The translations under genes were made by a program, and so were the position numbers. Shown one piece after another: positions 53,524-62,625 of a stretch of 64,000 bases of DNA. The stretch lies in NCBI RefSeq assembly GCF_024464185.1, contig NZ_JANHAU010000003.1, forward strand, positions 286,982 through 350,981, in the 5' to 3' direction. Source of the stretch: Haloarchaeobius salinus (GTDB lineage: Archaea; Halobacteriota; Halobacteria; Halobacteriales; Natrialbaceae). A model generated the notes under the pieces. The model did not search any database. It saw only the letters and a program-made list of their open reading frames with translations, and was not told where the DNA came from. Each line of letters begins with the position of its first letter. The first letter of the stretch is position 1.

Positions 53524-53793
53524 ATGGGTGACGACAGCACCGCGGCCGGTCCCGACGGCGGCGACGGCGATGCGTCGGCCCCGCTCCCGGAACCCGACCC
53601 GGAGACCGTCGCGTTCCTCCGCGAGGTCGCCGAGGAGATCCGCGCCGACAGCTCCGAGTCCGAGCAGCTCGCGAACATCCTCTACCGGACCAGCGACATC
53701 TACGACGCCGACGAGGAGACGACGCCCGAGGACGTCGTCAGGAACGTGAAGTTCATCCTCGAGGTCAAGGAACGCGGCGGCCTCGGCCGGTGA
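53524..53793 (+). CDS. small acidic protein following mrp
   Basis: 89 aa. The first 25 residues are disordered, Gly/Asp-rich (MGDDSTAAGPDGGDGDA). The rest is helical (PETVAFLREVAEEIRADSSESEQLANILYRTSDIYDADEETTPEDVVRNVKFIL). No motif recognised. Closely follows mrp, and the UDG gene begins about 40 bases later, so the three may be one operon. Possible partner of Fe-S delivery or DNA repair; this is inference. Confidence 0.75.
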   Translation: MGDDSTAAGPDGGDGDASAPLPEPDPETVAFLREVAEEIRADSSESEQLANILYRTSDIYDADEETTPEDVVRNVKFILEVKERGGLGR

Positions 53794-53833
53794 CTCCAGA
53801 CGACTTTTGTCCGTTCCCGCCCACGCTCCCGAC

Positions 53834-54454
53834 GTGGACGCCCACCAGGACGACCTCGCGAACCCGTTCGGCATGGACGAGGACTGCACGAACTGCGACC
53901 TCTGCGAGCGCCGCGAGCGCGTCGTCCACGGCTACGGCGACGTGGGTGCCGACTTCCTCTTCGTCGGGGAGGGACCGGACACGGAGGCGGAAGCCGCCGG
54001 CGTGCCGTTCGGCCGCGACGACGCCTTCGGCCGGGTGCTCCAGCGCCTCGGCCTCCGTCGGGTCGACGACGACCCCGACGAGCCCGAGCTCGCCAACGTC
54101 TTCCTCACCTCGCTGACCCGGTGTCACCATCCCGAACGCGACGCCACCGACGACGAGGTCGCCACCTGCGAGCCGTACCTCAACGCCGAGATACGGATGA
54201 TAAACCCCGAGATACTCGTCCCCGTCGGCGAGCGCGCCCTCGTGGAGATCACCACCGAGTACACGACCACGCCCGCCGCCGAACTCGACCTGTACGCCCA
54301 GCACGGGGAGCCCATCCGGGGGCGTGGCTTCGAGCTGGTCCCGATGATTCCGCCACGCGAGGCGACCGACGAGCAGCTCCAGACGTTCGTCGAGCGGTTC
54401 GCGGCGCTGATGGCCTCCGACTACCGGCAGACGAAGGGCCGCAGGGAACGCTGA
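53834..54454 (+). CDS. family 4 uracil-DNA glycosylase (Fe-S)
   Basis: 206 aa from GTG 53834; an in-frame TTG at 53807 and an ATG at 53873 are alternatives. Fe-S ligands occur in CTNCDLC (C18, C21, with C24) and in CHHPERDATDDEVATC further on. The UDG motif is GEGPDTEAEAAGVPF (about 48-62), the family 4 form of GEAPG. It removes uracil from deaminated cytosine. The iron-sulfur cluster fits its place after the Mrp cluster-carrier gene. Confidence 0.88.
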   Translation: MDAHQDDLANPFGMDEDCTNCDLCERRERVVHGYGDVGADFLFVGEGPDTEAEAAGVPFGRDDAFGRVLQRLGLRRVDDDPDEPELANVFLTSLTRCHHPERDATDDEVATCEPYLNAEIRMINPEILVPVGERALVEITTEYTTTPAAELDLYAQHGEPIRGRGFELVPMIPPREATDEQLQTFVERFAALMASDYRQTKGRRER

Positions 54455-54465
54455 GACGGGGTCCG

Positions 54466-54684
54466 CTACCAGTACTGCCCGGAGAGCCAGCGACGCGAGC
54501 GACCGCCCACGGCGAGCAGTCCGAGCACGACCAGGACGACGACCGCGAGCGTCGCCGCAGCGGGCGCGACCGACACCGATTCCGGCGGGGCAGCGAGGCC
54601 GTTCCCGAGGAGGACCACCGAGGCGACCGCCGAGAAGACGACACCGAACGGGACGAGGAAACCGAGTGCCTTCAGCCAGTTCAT
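54466..54684 (-). CDS. two-TM small membrane protein
   Basis: 72 aa. Two hydrophobic helices (residues about 5-26 and 44-62), with a basic C-terminus GRSRRWLSGQYW. Start ATG 54684. Convergent to the UDG gene. No family recognised. Confidence 0.6.
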   Translation of the reverse strand: MNWLKALGFLVPFGVVFSAVASVVLLGNGLAAPPESVSVAPAAATLAVVVLVVLGLLAVGGRSRRWLSGQYW

Positions 54685-54771
54685 ACGGACACACCCGGGC
54701 GCTGCCGACTTAACTCCCACCCATCGGGCCGGAACGGCGGCTTGAAGGCCCCGCGGCCGTCAGGTTCGGAC

Positions 54772-55530
54772 ATGACACTAGTGGTCGTCCTCGCCGAGCC
54801 CCCGCGCGAGGGCCTCGTCCTGTCCCGACTCGCCGAGACCTCGCCGCTGTCGCCGGCCGAGGCGGCGGACTGCTACGCGGCGATGCTCGCCGACACCGTC
54901 CTCGCCGCCGACCAGTCCGGCGGCGACGTCCTCGTGAACTACCGCGACGACAGCGACCTCCCCGACGGGTTCGTCGACCCCGACGAATCGGCGGCGGAGG
55001 CCGTCCGGTCCGTCGTCGCGGACGCCGTCGAGGACCCCGACGAGATCCGGTTCGAGGTGCAGGTCGGCTCGACCCGCGACGGGCGCGTCGGCAACACCGT
55101 CACCCACCTCCTGCGCGAGGAGGGCGAGCGGTCGGTGCTGGTGCTCGATGGCGATGTCCCCATGATCGGCCGGAAGGACATCGACAGCGCCGCGATGAAG
55201 CTCCGAACCGCCGACGTGGTCGTCGGTCCCGCCACCGACGGGCGCGTCTGGACCAGCGCGTTCTGCGAGCCCATCGACTTCGACGGGGCGTACGCCACCC
55301 CAGCCGTCGAGACGCTCGTCGACCGTGCCACCGACGCCGACCTCGACGTGGACTTCCTCCCGAGCTACCGCACCGTCGAGACCGGCGGCGACCTCGCCGA
55401 CGTGGTGGCGCTGATCCGCGCCCGGGCGAAGGCCGGCCGTACCGTCCCGCGGTTCACCACCGAGTTCGTCCGCGACCACGGCCTCCACGTCGTCGACGGC
55501 GATGACGGCCCCGAGCTCGTGCGGGACTGA
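54772..55530 (+). CDS. putative DUF2064/GT-A-like nucleotidyl- or glycosyltransferase
   Basis: 252 aa. An alpha/beta chain with VLVLDGDVPMIGRKDIDSAAMKLRTADVVVGPATDGRVW (about 122-160). This resembles the nucleotide-sugar site of GT-A folds in DUF2064 (VLLGSDVP... and GPAxDGG) but with changes. The N-terminus TLVVVLAEPPREGLV is P-loop-free. Weakly similar to that family by eye. No partner genes; function uncertain. Ends 50 bases before tRNA-Ser(TGA). Confidence 0.72.
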   Translation: MTLVVVLAEPPREGLVLSRLAETSPLSPAEAADCYAAMLADTVLAADQSGGDVLVNYRDDSDLPDGFVDPDESAAEAVRSVVADAVEDPDEIRFEVQVGSTRDGRVGNTVTHLLREEGERSVLVLDGDVPMIGRKDIDSAAMKLRTADVVVGPATDGRVWTSAFCEPIDFDGAYATPAVETLVDRATDADLDVDFLPSYRTVETGGDLADVVALIRARAKAGRTVPRFTTEFVRDHGLHVVDGDDGPELVRD

Positions 55531-55579
55531 CGCCGGCAACCGACAACTCTTAGGAGCCGAACGCAGAATCCCCGGACGA

Positions 55580-55661
55580 GGTGGGGTGGCAGAGCGGCCC
55601 ATTGCGCCTGCCTTGAAAGCAGGTGGCGTCATGCCTCTTGGGTTCAAATCCCAACCCCACC
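55580..55661 (+). tRNA. tRNA-Ser (anticodon TGA)
   Basis: 82 bases on the plus strand. Acceptor GGTGGGG/CCCCACC, anticodon stem CCTGC/GCAGG with loop CTTGAAA (anticodon TGA), long variable arm, T arm TTGGG TTCAAAT CCCAA. Reads UCA/UCG. No CCA encoded. Confidence 0.95.
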
Positions 55662-55752
55662 GTCCTGCGACGAACTTTCGTGACGAGCGGACGGTTTCGG
55701 CTGGGATCCGTAAGGCATCTGGTTCATCTGTCGCGGCAGCCTACGTACTGCC

Positions 55753-56385
55753 ATGAACAGAGCCACGAGGACCGTACTCGCCGGCGGCGCACTGGCGCTC
55801 GGCGGCTGGATCGCCTGGGGTGCCTACTCGTCGCGGTCGGCCGAGGAGGTCCCCTACGAACGGGTGCGCGAGCTCGACGGCGTCGAGATACGGCGCTACC
55901 CGCGGACGGTGCTCGTCGAGACGAGCGCGTCCGACCAGATGACCGCGTTCCGGCGGCTGTTCCGGTACATCTCGGGCGACAACGAGCGGCGGGACGAGAT
56001 CTCGATGACGGCACCGGTGCGCTCGGACAGCGCGGCCCGCGAGTCCGTGTCGATGACGGCACCCGTCCGGTCCGACACCGACGGGGACGGCACGCGCATG
56101 GCGTTCTACCTCCCCGCCGAGTACGGCCCGGAGTCGGCTCCGGTGCCGACGGAGTCGACGGTCCGGCTGGTGGTCGAACCGCCGAAGACGGTCGCCGCCG
56201 TCCAGTTCTCGTGGTACGCGCCGGACTGGCGGGTCGAGCGGCTGGAGGAGCGGCTGCTCTCGACGCTCGCGGAGGCCGGCATCGAGCCGACCGGGGAGCC
56301 GTACCTGCTGCGGTACAACGACCCGTGGACGCCGCCGTTCATGCGCCGGAACGAGGTCGTGGTCGAGATCGCCGAGGCGGAGTGA
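55753..56385 (+). CDS. SOUL-family heme-binding protein, membrane-anchored
   Basis: 210 aa. An N-terminal hydrophobic helix (about 7-27) suggests a membrane anchor or signal. The SOUL domain has VEIRRYPRTVLVET (about 44-57) and MTAPVR (twice, near 84 and 101) with FYLPAEY and ENPVRPFRRNE-like WTPPFMRRNEVVVEI at the end. SOUL proteins bind heme or act in tetrapyrrole handling. Role in this archaeon unknown. Confidence 0.88.
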   Translation: MNRATRTVLAGGALALGGWIAWGAYSSRSAEEVPYERVRELDGVEIRRYPRTVLVETSASDQMTAFRRLFRYISGDNERRDEISMTAPVRSDSAARESVSMTAPVRSDTDGDGTRMAFYLPAEYGPESAPVPTESTVRLVVEPPKTVAAVQFSWYAPDWRVERLEERLLSTLAEAGIEPTGEPYLLRYNDPWTPPFMRRNEVVVEIAEAE

Positions 56386-56454
56386 CCCGACCCACACGGT
56401 GACGGCCGGAGGTACAACCAAAGATTTACGCGACCGACCAACCACTGTTCTGAT

Positions 56455-56829
56455 ATGTCGAACGCAGTCGATGACGCCATCGTCCGCCGGGACCTGCTCA
56501 CGTCCCTGGTGTTCGTCGGCGTCGGGTGGAGCGTCTCCACCATCGCATGGAGTCCCGACTGGGTGGCTATCGCCGCGGTGGTCGCGGCCGTCTCCTTCCT
56601 CCTCGGGGCTGCTGCGGACCGCAGCGATGCCGGTCTGTGGGTGCTCCTCGGGACGGGGACGGTCGTCGCCATCGCGCTGGTGCTGTCGACGCTGACGAAC
56701 TCGCTCCCGGTGGCCACCATCGGCCCATCGATACTCGGCATCGCGGTCGGCACCGGGGTGAACCGGCTGCTGTTCGGGGTCATGAACCCCGTTCCGGGGC
56801 TCCGCCGGCGACGAGAGGCGACCGACTGA
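56455..56829 (+). CDS. membrane protein of unknown function
   Basis: 124 aa with three or four membrane helices covering most of the chain. It starts MSNAVDDAIVRRDLL and ends with a basic stretch RRRREATD. Next to a DUF4112 membrane gene in the same direction (55 bases). No family recognised. Confidence 0.7.
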   Translation: MSNAVDDAIVRRDLLTSLVFVGVGWSVSTIAWSPDWVAIAAVVAAVSFLLGAAADRSDAGLWVLLGTGTVVAIALVLSTLTNSLPVATIGPSILGIAVGTGVNRLLFGVMNPVPGLRRRREATD

Positions 56830-56884
56830 CGGCGAACCGCTCACGACCCGCGAACTTTTGTCCACTGGCGTCGACATCTCCCGC

Positions 56885-57226
56885 ATGGAACCCGAGAAGA
56901 CACATCCAGCGGTCCGGCGGACGAAGCGGGTCGCGTGGCTGCTCGACGAGGCCATCAGGATCCCGGGCACGGACCGACGGATCGGACTGGACCCGATCCT
57001 GGGCCTGCTGCCGTTCATCGGCGACTTCGTCACCGCGTTCTTCTCGCTGTACATCGTCGTCGAGGCCATCGTGGCGGGCGTGAAGATGCGGACCATCGTC
57101 CGGATGCTCTTCAACATCGGGCTGGACGTCGTGCTCGGGAGCGTCCCGGTCGTCGGTGACATCTTCGACGCGACGTGGAAGGCGAACGTGAAGAACCGGA
57201 AGCTGCTGGAGCGGTCGCTCTCCTAA
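56885..57226 (+). CDS. DUF4112 membrane protein
   Basis: 113 aa. IRIPGTDRRIGLDPILGLLPFIGDFVTAFFSLYIVVEA (about 24-62) and VLGSVPVVGDIFDATWKAN (about 87-105) match the DUF4112 family of small membrane proteins of unknown role. Start ATG 56885. Its stop overlaps the convergent lyase stop by two bases. Confidence 0.85.
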   Translation: MEPEKTHPAVRRTKRVAWLLDEAIRIPGTDRRIGLDPILGLLPFIGDFVTAFFSLYIVVEAIVAGVKMRTIVRMLFNIGLDVVLGSVPVVGDIFDATWKANVKNRKLLERSLS

Positions 57227-58269
57227 TCCCAGGTCGTGTCGACGGTGAGCGCGCGCTCCAGCAGGTCGTCGTCGTCGTCGTAGGCCTCGGCCGTCTGGTC
57301 GGGATGGCGCTCGTCGATCGTCCGCACCGTCTCGACGGTGTTGACGAAGTTCTTGAACGTCGCCTCGTCGACCATCTGTCCCTCGACGGTGACCGCTCCC
57401 GTGCCCTCGGACTTGGCCTCCTGGAACGCCTCTATCTTCCGGACGTCGCGGGCCAGCTCGTCGCTCGTCGGCATGTGGATGCGGTTCGCCTGGATGGTCT
57501 GCTTGGGGTAGAGCGACCACGAGCCGTCGAGGCCGACGCGGGCCTCGCGCTCGACGTGGTCGGCGTAGCCGTCGCCGTTGTAGAACGTGACCCCGGCACG
57601 CTCGGTGAACAACCTATCGAAGGGTCCGCCGATGGCGACGAGGTCGTTCGCGCTGGCCTCGTTCGAGAGGTCCTCCAGCAGGCCGTCCCACCGCGGGCGC
57701 TCGCCGTCGAGCTCGCGGCCGCCGAGTTCGGCGGTGTAGTCGACGGGGCCGAAGACGAGCGCGTCGAGCCGCGAGTTCGCGCCGAACAGCGATATTTCGC
57801 GGAGGTCGGACTTCGCGGCCGCGGTCTCGACGATGACCGCCATGCCGATGGCCCCGTCCTCGAAGCCGAACTCGCGCTCGGCGTCCGCGACGACGCCGGC
57901 GGCCTCCTTCACGTCCTCGAGGCGGCCGACCTTCGGGACGACGACGCCGTCGACGTGCTCGCCGACCTCGTCGACGAGCGTCCGGATCTCCTCGCGGCCC
58001 TGCTCCCTGGCGGTCGCGTCGTCGTAGGCCCACTGCACGCGGGGCCATATCTCGCCGGGGAACGCGTCGGCGTGCTCGGGGAGCCGGTCGACGACGTTCG
58101 CCAGCGCCTCGGCCTTCATGTCCGGCGCGGTGCCGTCCTCCAGGTCGGGGACGAGCCAGTCAGGGCAGGCGAACCCCTCGCTGTCGAGGGCGCTGTCGAG
58201 GTACTTCGCCGTGTTGTCGCGCGGGACGGCGGCCGGTGCGGTCTGGAAGGTGCGTGCGATGTCTGTCAT
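57223..58269 (-). CDS. mcl: beta-methylmalyl-CoA / L-malyl-CoA lyase (methylaspartate cycle)
   Basis: 348 aa HpcH/HpaI aldolase-type lyase that splits beta-methylmalyl-CoA into propionyl-CoA and glyoxylate. Signatures: VPDLEDGTAPDMK (about 40-52), GVVVPKVGR (about 108-116), MAVIVETAAAKSDL (about 142-155) and GLDGSWSLYPKQ (about 247-258). Last gene of the operon with mch, mal and the glutamate mutase subunits; the neighbours define its substrate. Four bases overlap mch (ATGA). Confidence 0.9.
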   Translation of the reverse strand: MTDIARTFQTAPAAVPRDNTAKYLDSALDSEGFACPDWLVPDLEDGTAPDMKAEALANVVDRLPEHADAFPGEIWPRVQWAYDDATAREQGREEIRTLVDEVGEHVDGVVVPKVGRLEDVKEAAGVVADAEREFGFEDGAIGMAVIVETAAAKSDLREISLFGANSRLDALVFGPVDYTAELGGRELDGERPRWDGLLEDLSNEASANDLVAIGGPFDRLFTERAGVTFYNGDGYADHVEREARVGLDGSWSLYPKQTIQANRIHMPTSDELARDVRKIEAFQEAKSEGTGAVTVEGQMVDEATFKNFVNTVETVRTIDERHPDQTAEAYDDDDDLLERALTVDTTWD

Positions 58270-59315
58270 TGCTGGATGAGCGCGCGACGGGTGCCCGAGT
58301 AGACGGGCTCGTCGTGCTGGTTGAACGCGATGTGTTCGAAGGTGACGGTGCCGGCGTGGTCGTGGGTCGCCTCGGCGTCGACGACGCGCGTGAAGCCGTA
58401 GACGGTGTCCCCGGGAGTGACGAACGTGTGGAACCGCTCGTCGTCGCAGCCGAGCTCGCGGTACGTGGCCTCGTCCGAGCGGGCGTGCCCGAGCGCGACC
58501 GAGCGGGTCACGTCGCCGTAGGCCACGATATCCCCCGACGGCGAGTCCGCCATGACGTCGCCGTTGTGGTGCTGCTTCGCGGTGTTGAGCGTCATCAGCG
58601 GCAGCGTCGCCACCATGACGTCGTCCATCGTCCGGCCGCGCTCGTGACGGTACGCGACGGCTGCGTCCCGGTCTTCGGCCTCGTCGAGCGCGGCGGCGAA
58701 GTCGCCGAAGCGGTCGCCGTCGGGCGTGACGAACTCCGCGGGTGGTTCGCCGTCCTCTGGCGTGTCCCCGGATTCAGTCGCGGACCCCCCGCCGTCGGTC
58801 GCCACGGGCTCACGACGCGGGATCATGTTCGTCCGCTCGTAGCTGACCAGCGGCTCGCCCGTCTCGGCGTCGACGCCCTCGGTCTCCCAGGTGACGATCC
58901 CGTACTCCGGTCGCGAGGAGGACGTGGCCGTCGACTGCACCGTCGAGCTGACCCGCAGTTCGGTGCCCGGCGTCACCGTCTGGTCGTGGAACCGGACGTT
59001 CGTCCGACCGAGGAAGTAGCCGCCCTTCTCGGAGAGGTCCTCCACGGTCGGCCCCATCACGGCCGCGAGCAGGTAGTCCGGATGCACCGGCGGCTCGTCG
59101 AAGCCGACCTCGCGGGCCGCGTCGGTCCGCCAGTAGATCGGGTCGTGGTTGAGCGTCTGGCTCGCCCACAGCTCGTTGGCGTAGTTCGAGAGGGTGAGGC
59201 CGGGGGCGTGCTCGATGTGGTCCCCCTCGCCGAAGTCCTCGAAGCAGTTGCCCTTCTCGCGCGTCTCGGTCCTGTCCAGTACCGTCGTGAACGTCTCCGT
59301 GTCTGTGTAGTCCAT
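58266..59315 (-). CDS. mch: mesaconyl-CoA hydratase (MaoC type)
   Basis: 349 aa double-hotdog enzyme hydrating mesaconyl-C1-CoA to beta-methylmalyl-CoA. The N-terminal half has NCFEDFGEGDHIEHAPGLTLSNYANELWASQTLNHDPIYW (about 23-62) with HDP catalytic features. The second half ends GTVTFEHIAFNQHDEPVYSGTRRALI. The length is the haloarchaeal MCH size. Its start precedes mal by about 32 bases. Confidence 0.9.
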   Translation of the reverse strand: MDYTDTETFTTVLDRTETREKGNCFEDFGEGDHIEHAPGLTLSNYANELWASQTLNHDPIYWRTDAAREVGFDEPPVHPDYLLAAVMGPTVEDLSEKGGYFLGRTNVRFHDQTVTPGTELRVSSTVQSTATSSSRPEYGIVTWETEGVDAETGEPLVSYERTNMIPRREPVATDGGGSATESGDTPEDGEPPAEFVTPDGDRFGDFAAALDEAEDRDAAVAYRHERGRTMDDVMVATLPLMTLNTAKQHHNGDVMADSPSGDIVAYGDVTRSVALGHARSDEATYRELGCDDERFHTFVTPGDTVYGFTRVVDAEATHDHAGTVTFEHIAFNQHDEPVYSGTRRALIQQ

Positions 59316-59347
59316 GTGTCGTCGGTCGTCGGATAGTCGCAGTCAGA

Positions 59348-60655
59348 TCAGTCGTCGGCCGTGGCCTCCGGCGTCGGTCGCATCCGGGCGAGTGCACGTC
59401 GCATCTCGTTGGTCACGACCATGAAGCCCTCGTCGAAGCCCATCCCGGGCTTGGCGAGGGTCTGGGCCGCGTCGGTCGCGAGCGCGACGTGGGCGCAGGT
59501 CCGGGCGGACGTGACCGTCTCGTTGCAGGTGCCGCCGAGGTACGCCCGTGTGTCGGTGCCCTCGCAGTAGCGCACGGCCTCGGCCGAGCGCTGGACGCCA
59601 CCGAGGTCGGGCGTCTTCACCTGTACGAGGTCGGCCGCGCCCGAATCGACGAACGCCCGCACGTCGTCGAAGGTGTTGCACCACTCGTCGGCGACGATGT
59701 CCACATCGACACCCGCCGATGCGAGCCCGTCGCGGAGCTCGGCCATCTCGTGTATCTGCTCCTCGCGGCCGCCGGCGTCCATCGGCCCCTCGACCTGCAC
59801 GTCGAACAGGCCGGCGGCCTCGGCGAGCGTCGCGAAGTAGTCGGTGACCGCGGCGCGGTCGTACGGTGCGCCGAGCACGTCGCCCAACACGCCGTAAACG
59901 TCGACGTGGATGGTCGGCTCGTAGCCGTCGGGGCCGAGTTCGATGGCTCGGGTGGCGAGCCAGTCGACGTACTCGCGGAGTTCCTCGCCGTCCTCGCCCA
60001 GCTTTGCGACGCTGTTGAACAGCCCGTGCGGGAGAACGGGGACGCCCTTCACCATCATCTTCTCGGCGTTGGTGTACCGGTCGTCGCCGGACTGGCCGAA
60101 GACGGGCACCGGTTCGGTCGCCGGAGTCGTCCCGAGCGCGTCGGCCAGCGTCTCCGTCATCGTCTCCCGGTTCGCGAGTGCAGCCGCGTCGAGCAGCGCC
60201 TGCGAGACGCCGTAGCGGACCGCGGTGTGGAGCTGGTCGGCGGCGTCGCCGTCGGCAGAGTTGCCGGCCGACGTCGGCCGCTCGGCGGGGAGTTCCTCCA
60301 CGATGGCGGCGTTCTCGGCGAACTCGCGTGCGTCTCGTCCCCGGAGCGCCGACGCGACCACACCCTCGACGACCGGACGGTACGCCTCGGCGCGGAAGAG
60401 CGGGTCCCGCCCCCCGGCACCGGAGTACTGGACGGCACAGCAGTCCCCGGTCGCGACGCTGCCGTCCTCGAGTTCGAGCTCGACGGTGAGCGCCTCGCCG
60501 GCCTCCCGGATGGCGTCGAACCCGGGCGTGACGGGCTCGCCGTCGTAGGCGAAGCCGTCCTGGGTCGCGCCCTCCTTGATGGCGCGCTGGTCGTCGAAGA
60601 AGAACCCCGAGACCGTCGGAACCGCCCGGACCTGCTCAATCAGCACTGGACTCAC
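59348..60655 (-). CDS. mal: methylaspartate ammonia-lyase
   Basis: 435 aa enolase-superfamily enzyme that removes ammonia from L-threo-3-methylaspartate to give mesaconate. Catalytic residues can be placed: H210 in VLPHGLF, K347 in VQVKTPDLGG, and metal ligands D252 (HVDVYG), E289 (VEGPMDAG) and D323 (VADEWCNT). Their spacing matches the clostridial enzyme (H194, D238, E273, D307, K331). An acidic insert occurs near 125-140. The start overlaps glmE by 20 bases. Confidence 0.94.
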   Translation of the reverse strand: MSPVLIEQVRAVPTVSGFFFDDQRAIKEGATQDGFAYDGEPVTPGFDAIREAGEALTVELELEDGSVATGDCCAVQYSGAGGRDPLFRAEAYRPVVEGVVASALRGRDAREFAENAAIVEELPAERPTSAGNSADGDAADQLHTAVRYGVSQALLDAAALANRETMTETLADALGTTPATEPVPVFGQSGDDRYTNAEKMMVKGVPVLPHGLFNSVAKLGEDGEELREYVDWLATRAIELGPDGYEPTIHVDVYGVLGDVLGAPYDRAAVTDYFATLAEAAGLFDVQVEGPMDAGGREEQIHEMAELRDGLASAGVDVDIVADEWCNTFDDVRAFVDSGAADLVQVKTPDLGGVQRSAEAVRYCEGTDTRAYLGGTCNETVTSARTCAHVALATDAAQTLAKPGMGFDEGFMVVTNEMRRALARMRPTPEATADD

Positions 60656-62102
60656 CTCCGTCGCGGCGGCCCCGTGTTCCGGTCGGTCGGCCGATGAGCT
60701 TGCCGTCGCTGATGGCGTCGACGTCGTCGGCGACCATCCGGAACGACTGCTTCCGGCCCTCCGTCTCTGCGCGGTCCGCGAGCCGGGCCTGGTGGATCTC
60801 CTTGATGTCGTCGTCCATCGCGAGCTCGCCCCACTCGAAGATGCGGACGCGGCCGTCGTCGTCGCGGGCCGGGAGCACCGCGCCCTCGGCGGCGTCGCTC
60901 GGCGCGAAGGGGACGTCGAGCGCGCCGGAGTCGAACGCCCTGATGGTGCCCTGTGCGACGTCGCCGTCGCCGTGGGCCTCGATGGCGTCCATGAGACAGC
61001 GCGTCTCGCGTTCGACGAGTGCCTGCTCCTCGTCGACGCCGTCGAGGACGATGTCCTGCTCGACGACCATGTCGATGAGCTGGCGCGTGGTCCGGAGCCC
61101 GGCCGCGTTCGCCTCCTTCGTCGGGACGCCCTGGAACTCCTGTGGCGACTTCGTGATGACCTTGTCCGGACGGGCGATGGCGGCCGTGGTCCCGCCGAGG
61201 CCGATGACGCCGTTGGCGCGGGCCTCGTCCGGCGGGAAGCCGCCCATCCACTCGTGGAAGACGGTCGTGACGCAGACCTCGTCGGGCAGGTACTCGTTGC
61301 CGAGCTTCCGGAGCGCGCGGAGCGCGGCCACGTCCTGCACGACGTTGCCGACCTGCCCGTAGCCGAGGGTGAGGCTGCGGACGCCCTGCGTGGCGGCCAG
61401 CTTCCCCTCGACGAGCATGATGGCGATGGCGATGCTCGGCGGGACGAGCGTCCCCGTGAGCGGGCCGAACGGCTCGCGGTTGATGGTGACGCCGCGCTCG
61501 GTGTACGCGCCGGCGAGGCGGTCCACGTACTGCCAGTGCTCGATGGTCTGGGCGAGGCTCCCCTCCTTCGTGTACGGGATGTTGTAGGAGATGGGGCCGC
61601 CCTCGAAGCTCTGGAAGCCGCCGGCGAACGTGACGGCGGCCAGCAGTCGCGCGTCGGGCGTCCCGTGGCGGACCTCGATGGGCGCGTCGACGCGCTCGAT
61701 CAGCTCCCGGCAGCCGTCGACGCCGTGGTTGACGGCGGGGAAGCCGTTCAACGTCGCGTCGCCGGACTCGCGCGCGTTCTCCAGGCCCTCCTGGGCCTTC
61801 CCATACTCGTTGTCGCGCGTGTACGAGTCGATGGTCGTCGGGAGCAGGTCGGCCGCCCCCTCGTCGTGGAGGTGGGCCAGTATATCGACCTGGTCGTCGA
61901 GGCGCGGGACGCCAGCACGGGGCTGGAGCAGCGGTCGATCCGCCGACTCCAGCACGTCCGCGAACTGCTTGTGCGCCGGCAGCGACTCGTGGTAGGCGAT
62001 GGCCTCCTCGAAGTCGACCGCCGCACCGGTCGGCCAGTCGTCGCGGATGTGGTCGTCGATGTGTTGCAACTCGTCGGCGGTGAGGCGTTCGTCGCGTATC
62101 AT
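60636..62102 (-). CDS. glmE: glutamate mutase epsilon subunit
   Basis: 488 aa B12-dependent mutase large subunit that interconverts glutamate and 3-methylaspartate. VRHGTPDARLLAAVTFAGGFQSFEGGPISYNIPYTKE (about 143-180) and the GRYGQVGNVVQDVAALRAL-like GYGQVGNVVQDV stretch are MutE signatures. ATG 62102 shares one base with the glmS stop. The small and large subunits assemble with coenzyme B12, bound by GlmS. Haloarchaeal glutamate mutase is the first step of the methylaspartate cycle. Confidence 0.94.
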   Translation of the reverse strand: MIRDERLTADELQHIDDHIRDDWPTGAAVDFEEAIAYHESLPAHKQFADVLESADRPLLQPRAGVPRLDDQVDILAHLHDEGAADLLPTTIDSYTRDNEYGKAQEGLENARESGDATLNGFPAVNHGVDGCRELIERVDAPIEVRHGTPDARLLAAVTFAGGFQSFEGGPISYNIPYTKEGSLAQTIEHWQYVDRLAGAYTERGVTINREPFGPLTGTLVPPSIAIAIMLVEGKLAATQGVRSLTLGYGQVGNVVQDVAALRALRKLGNEYLPDEVCVTTVFHEWMGGFPPDEARANGVIGLGGTTAAIARPDKVITKSPQEFQGVPTKEANAAGLRTTRQLIDMVVEQDIVLDGVDEEQALVERETRCLMDAIEAHGDGDVAQGTIRAFDSGALDVPFAPSDAAEGAVLPARDDDGRVRIFEWGELAMDDDIKEIHQARLADRAETEGRKQSFRMVADDVDAISDGKLIGRPTGTRGRRDGGESSAD

Positions 62103-62542
62103 CAGGCCTGAACCCGGTCGGTCTCGGCCTCTCGGGTGGAGATCCCCAGGTCCCGTTCGAGGGACCGGATGACCTCCTCCGGTGTCGTCTCCGAGTCGAA
62201 GACCCGGTCGAATCCGAGCTTCCGGAACGTCGTCCGGGTCTGCTCGAAGTCGTCCTGACCGACCGCGAGGTTGCCACCGATGTAGCTGGTGGCGTCGACG
62301 CCCTCGCGGGCCAGGAGCTCGTGGAACCCCTGACAGTCCTGCTCGGCGTGCCCGTACAGCGAGGAGACGAGTACAGCGTCGGCGTCGTGCTCGTTCGCGG
62401 CCGCTGCGAACTCCTCCTGAGAGGTCTGGACGCCGAGGTTCTCGACATCGAAGCCCGCTGCGGAGAGGGCCTGGTCGAGGATCGTGATTCCGACGACGTG
62501 TGCGTCGGAGCCGATGACACCGAGTATGACTGTCGTGGGCAT
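62102..62542 (-). CDS. glmS: glutamate mutase sigma subunit (B12-binding)
   Basis: 146 aa cobalamin-binding subunit. The DxHxxG motif is SDAHVVG, with the axial ligand H15 (D13-x-H15-x-x-G18), and later SYIGGNLAVGQ gives the second loop. ATG 62542 is chosen: the minus-strand TATA box AACTTTAAGG (62571-62580) places transcription start about here, downstream of the alternative ATG at 62563. It leads the glmS-glmE-mal-mch-mcl operon. Confidence 0.95.
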   Translation of the reverse strand: MPTTVILGVIGSDAHVVGITILDQALSAAGFDVENLGVQTSQEEFAAAANEHDADAVLVSSLYGHAEQDCQGFHELLAREGVDATSYIGGNLAVGQDDFEQTRTTFRKLGFDRVFDSETTPEEVIRSLERDLGISTREAETDRVQA

Positions 62543-62570
62543 GCGGTATCCGCCAAGTTGCATGAACAAT

Positions 62571-62580
62571 CCTTAAAGTT
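62571..62580 (-). promoter_or_regulatory. promoter of the methylaspartate operon
   Basis: Minus-strand AACTTTAAGG about 30 bases ahead of the glmS ATG at 62542, giving a leaderless or very short leader. AT-rich within GC-rich flanks. Confidence 0.45.
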
Positions 62581-62625
62581 AATGGTCTTTCATGATAATA
62601 CACCTTAAACACCCTAAACGGCCCT

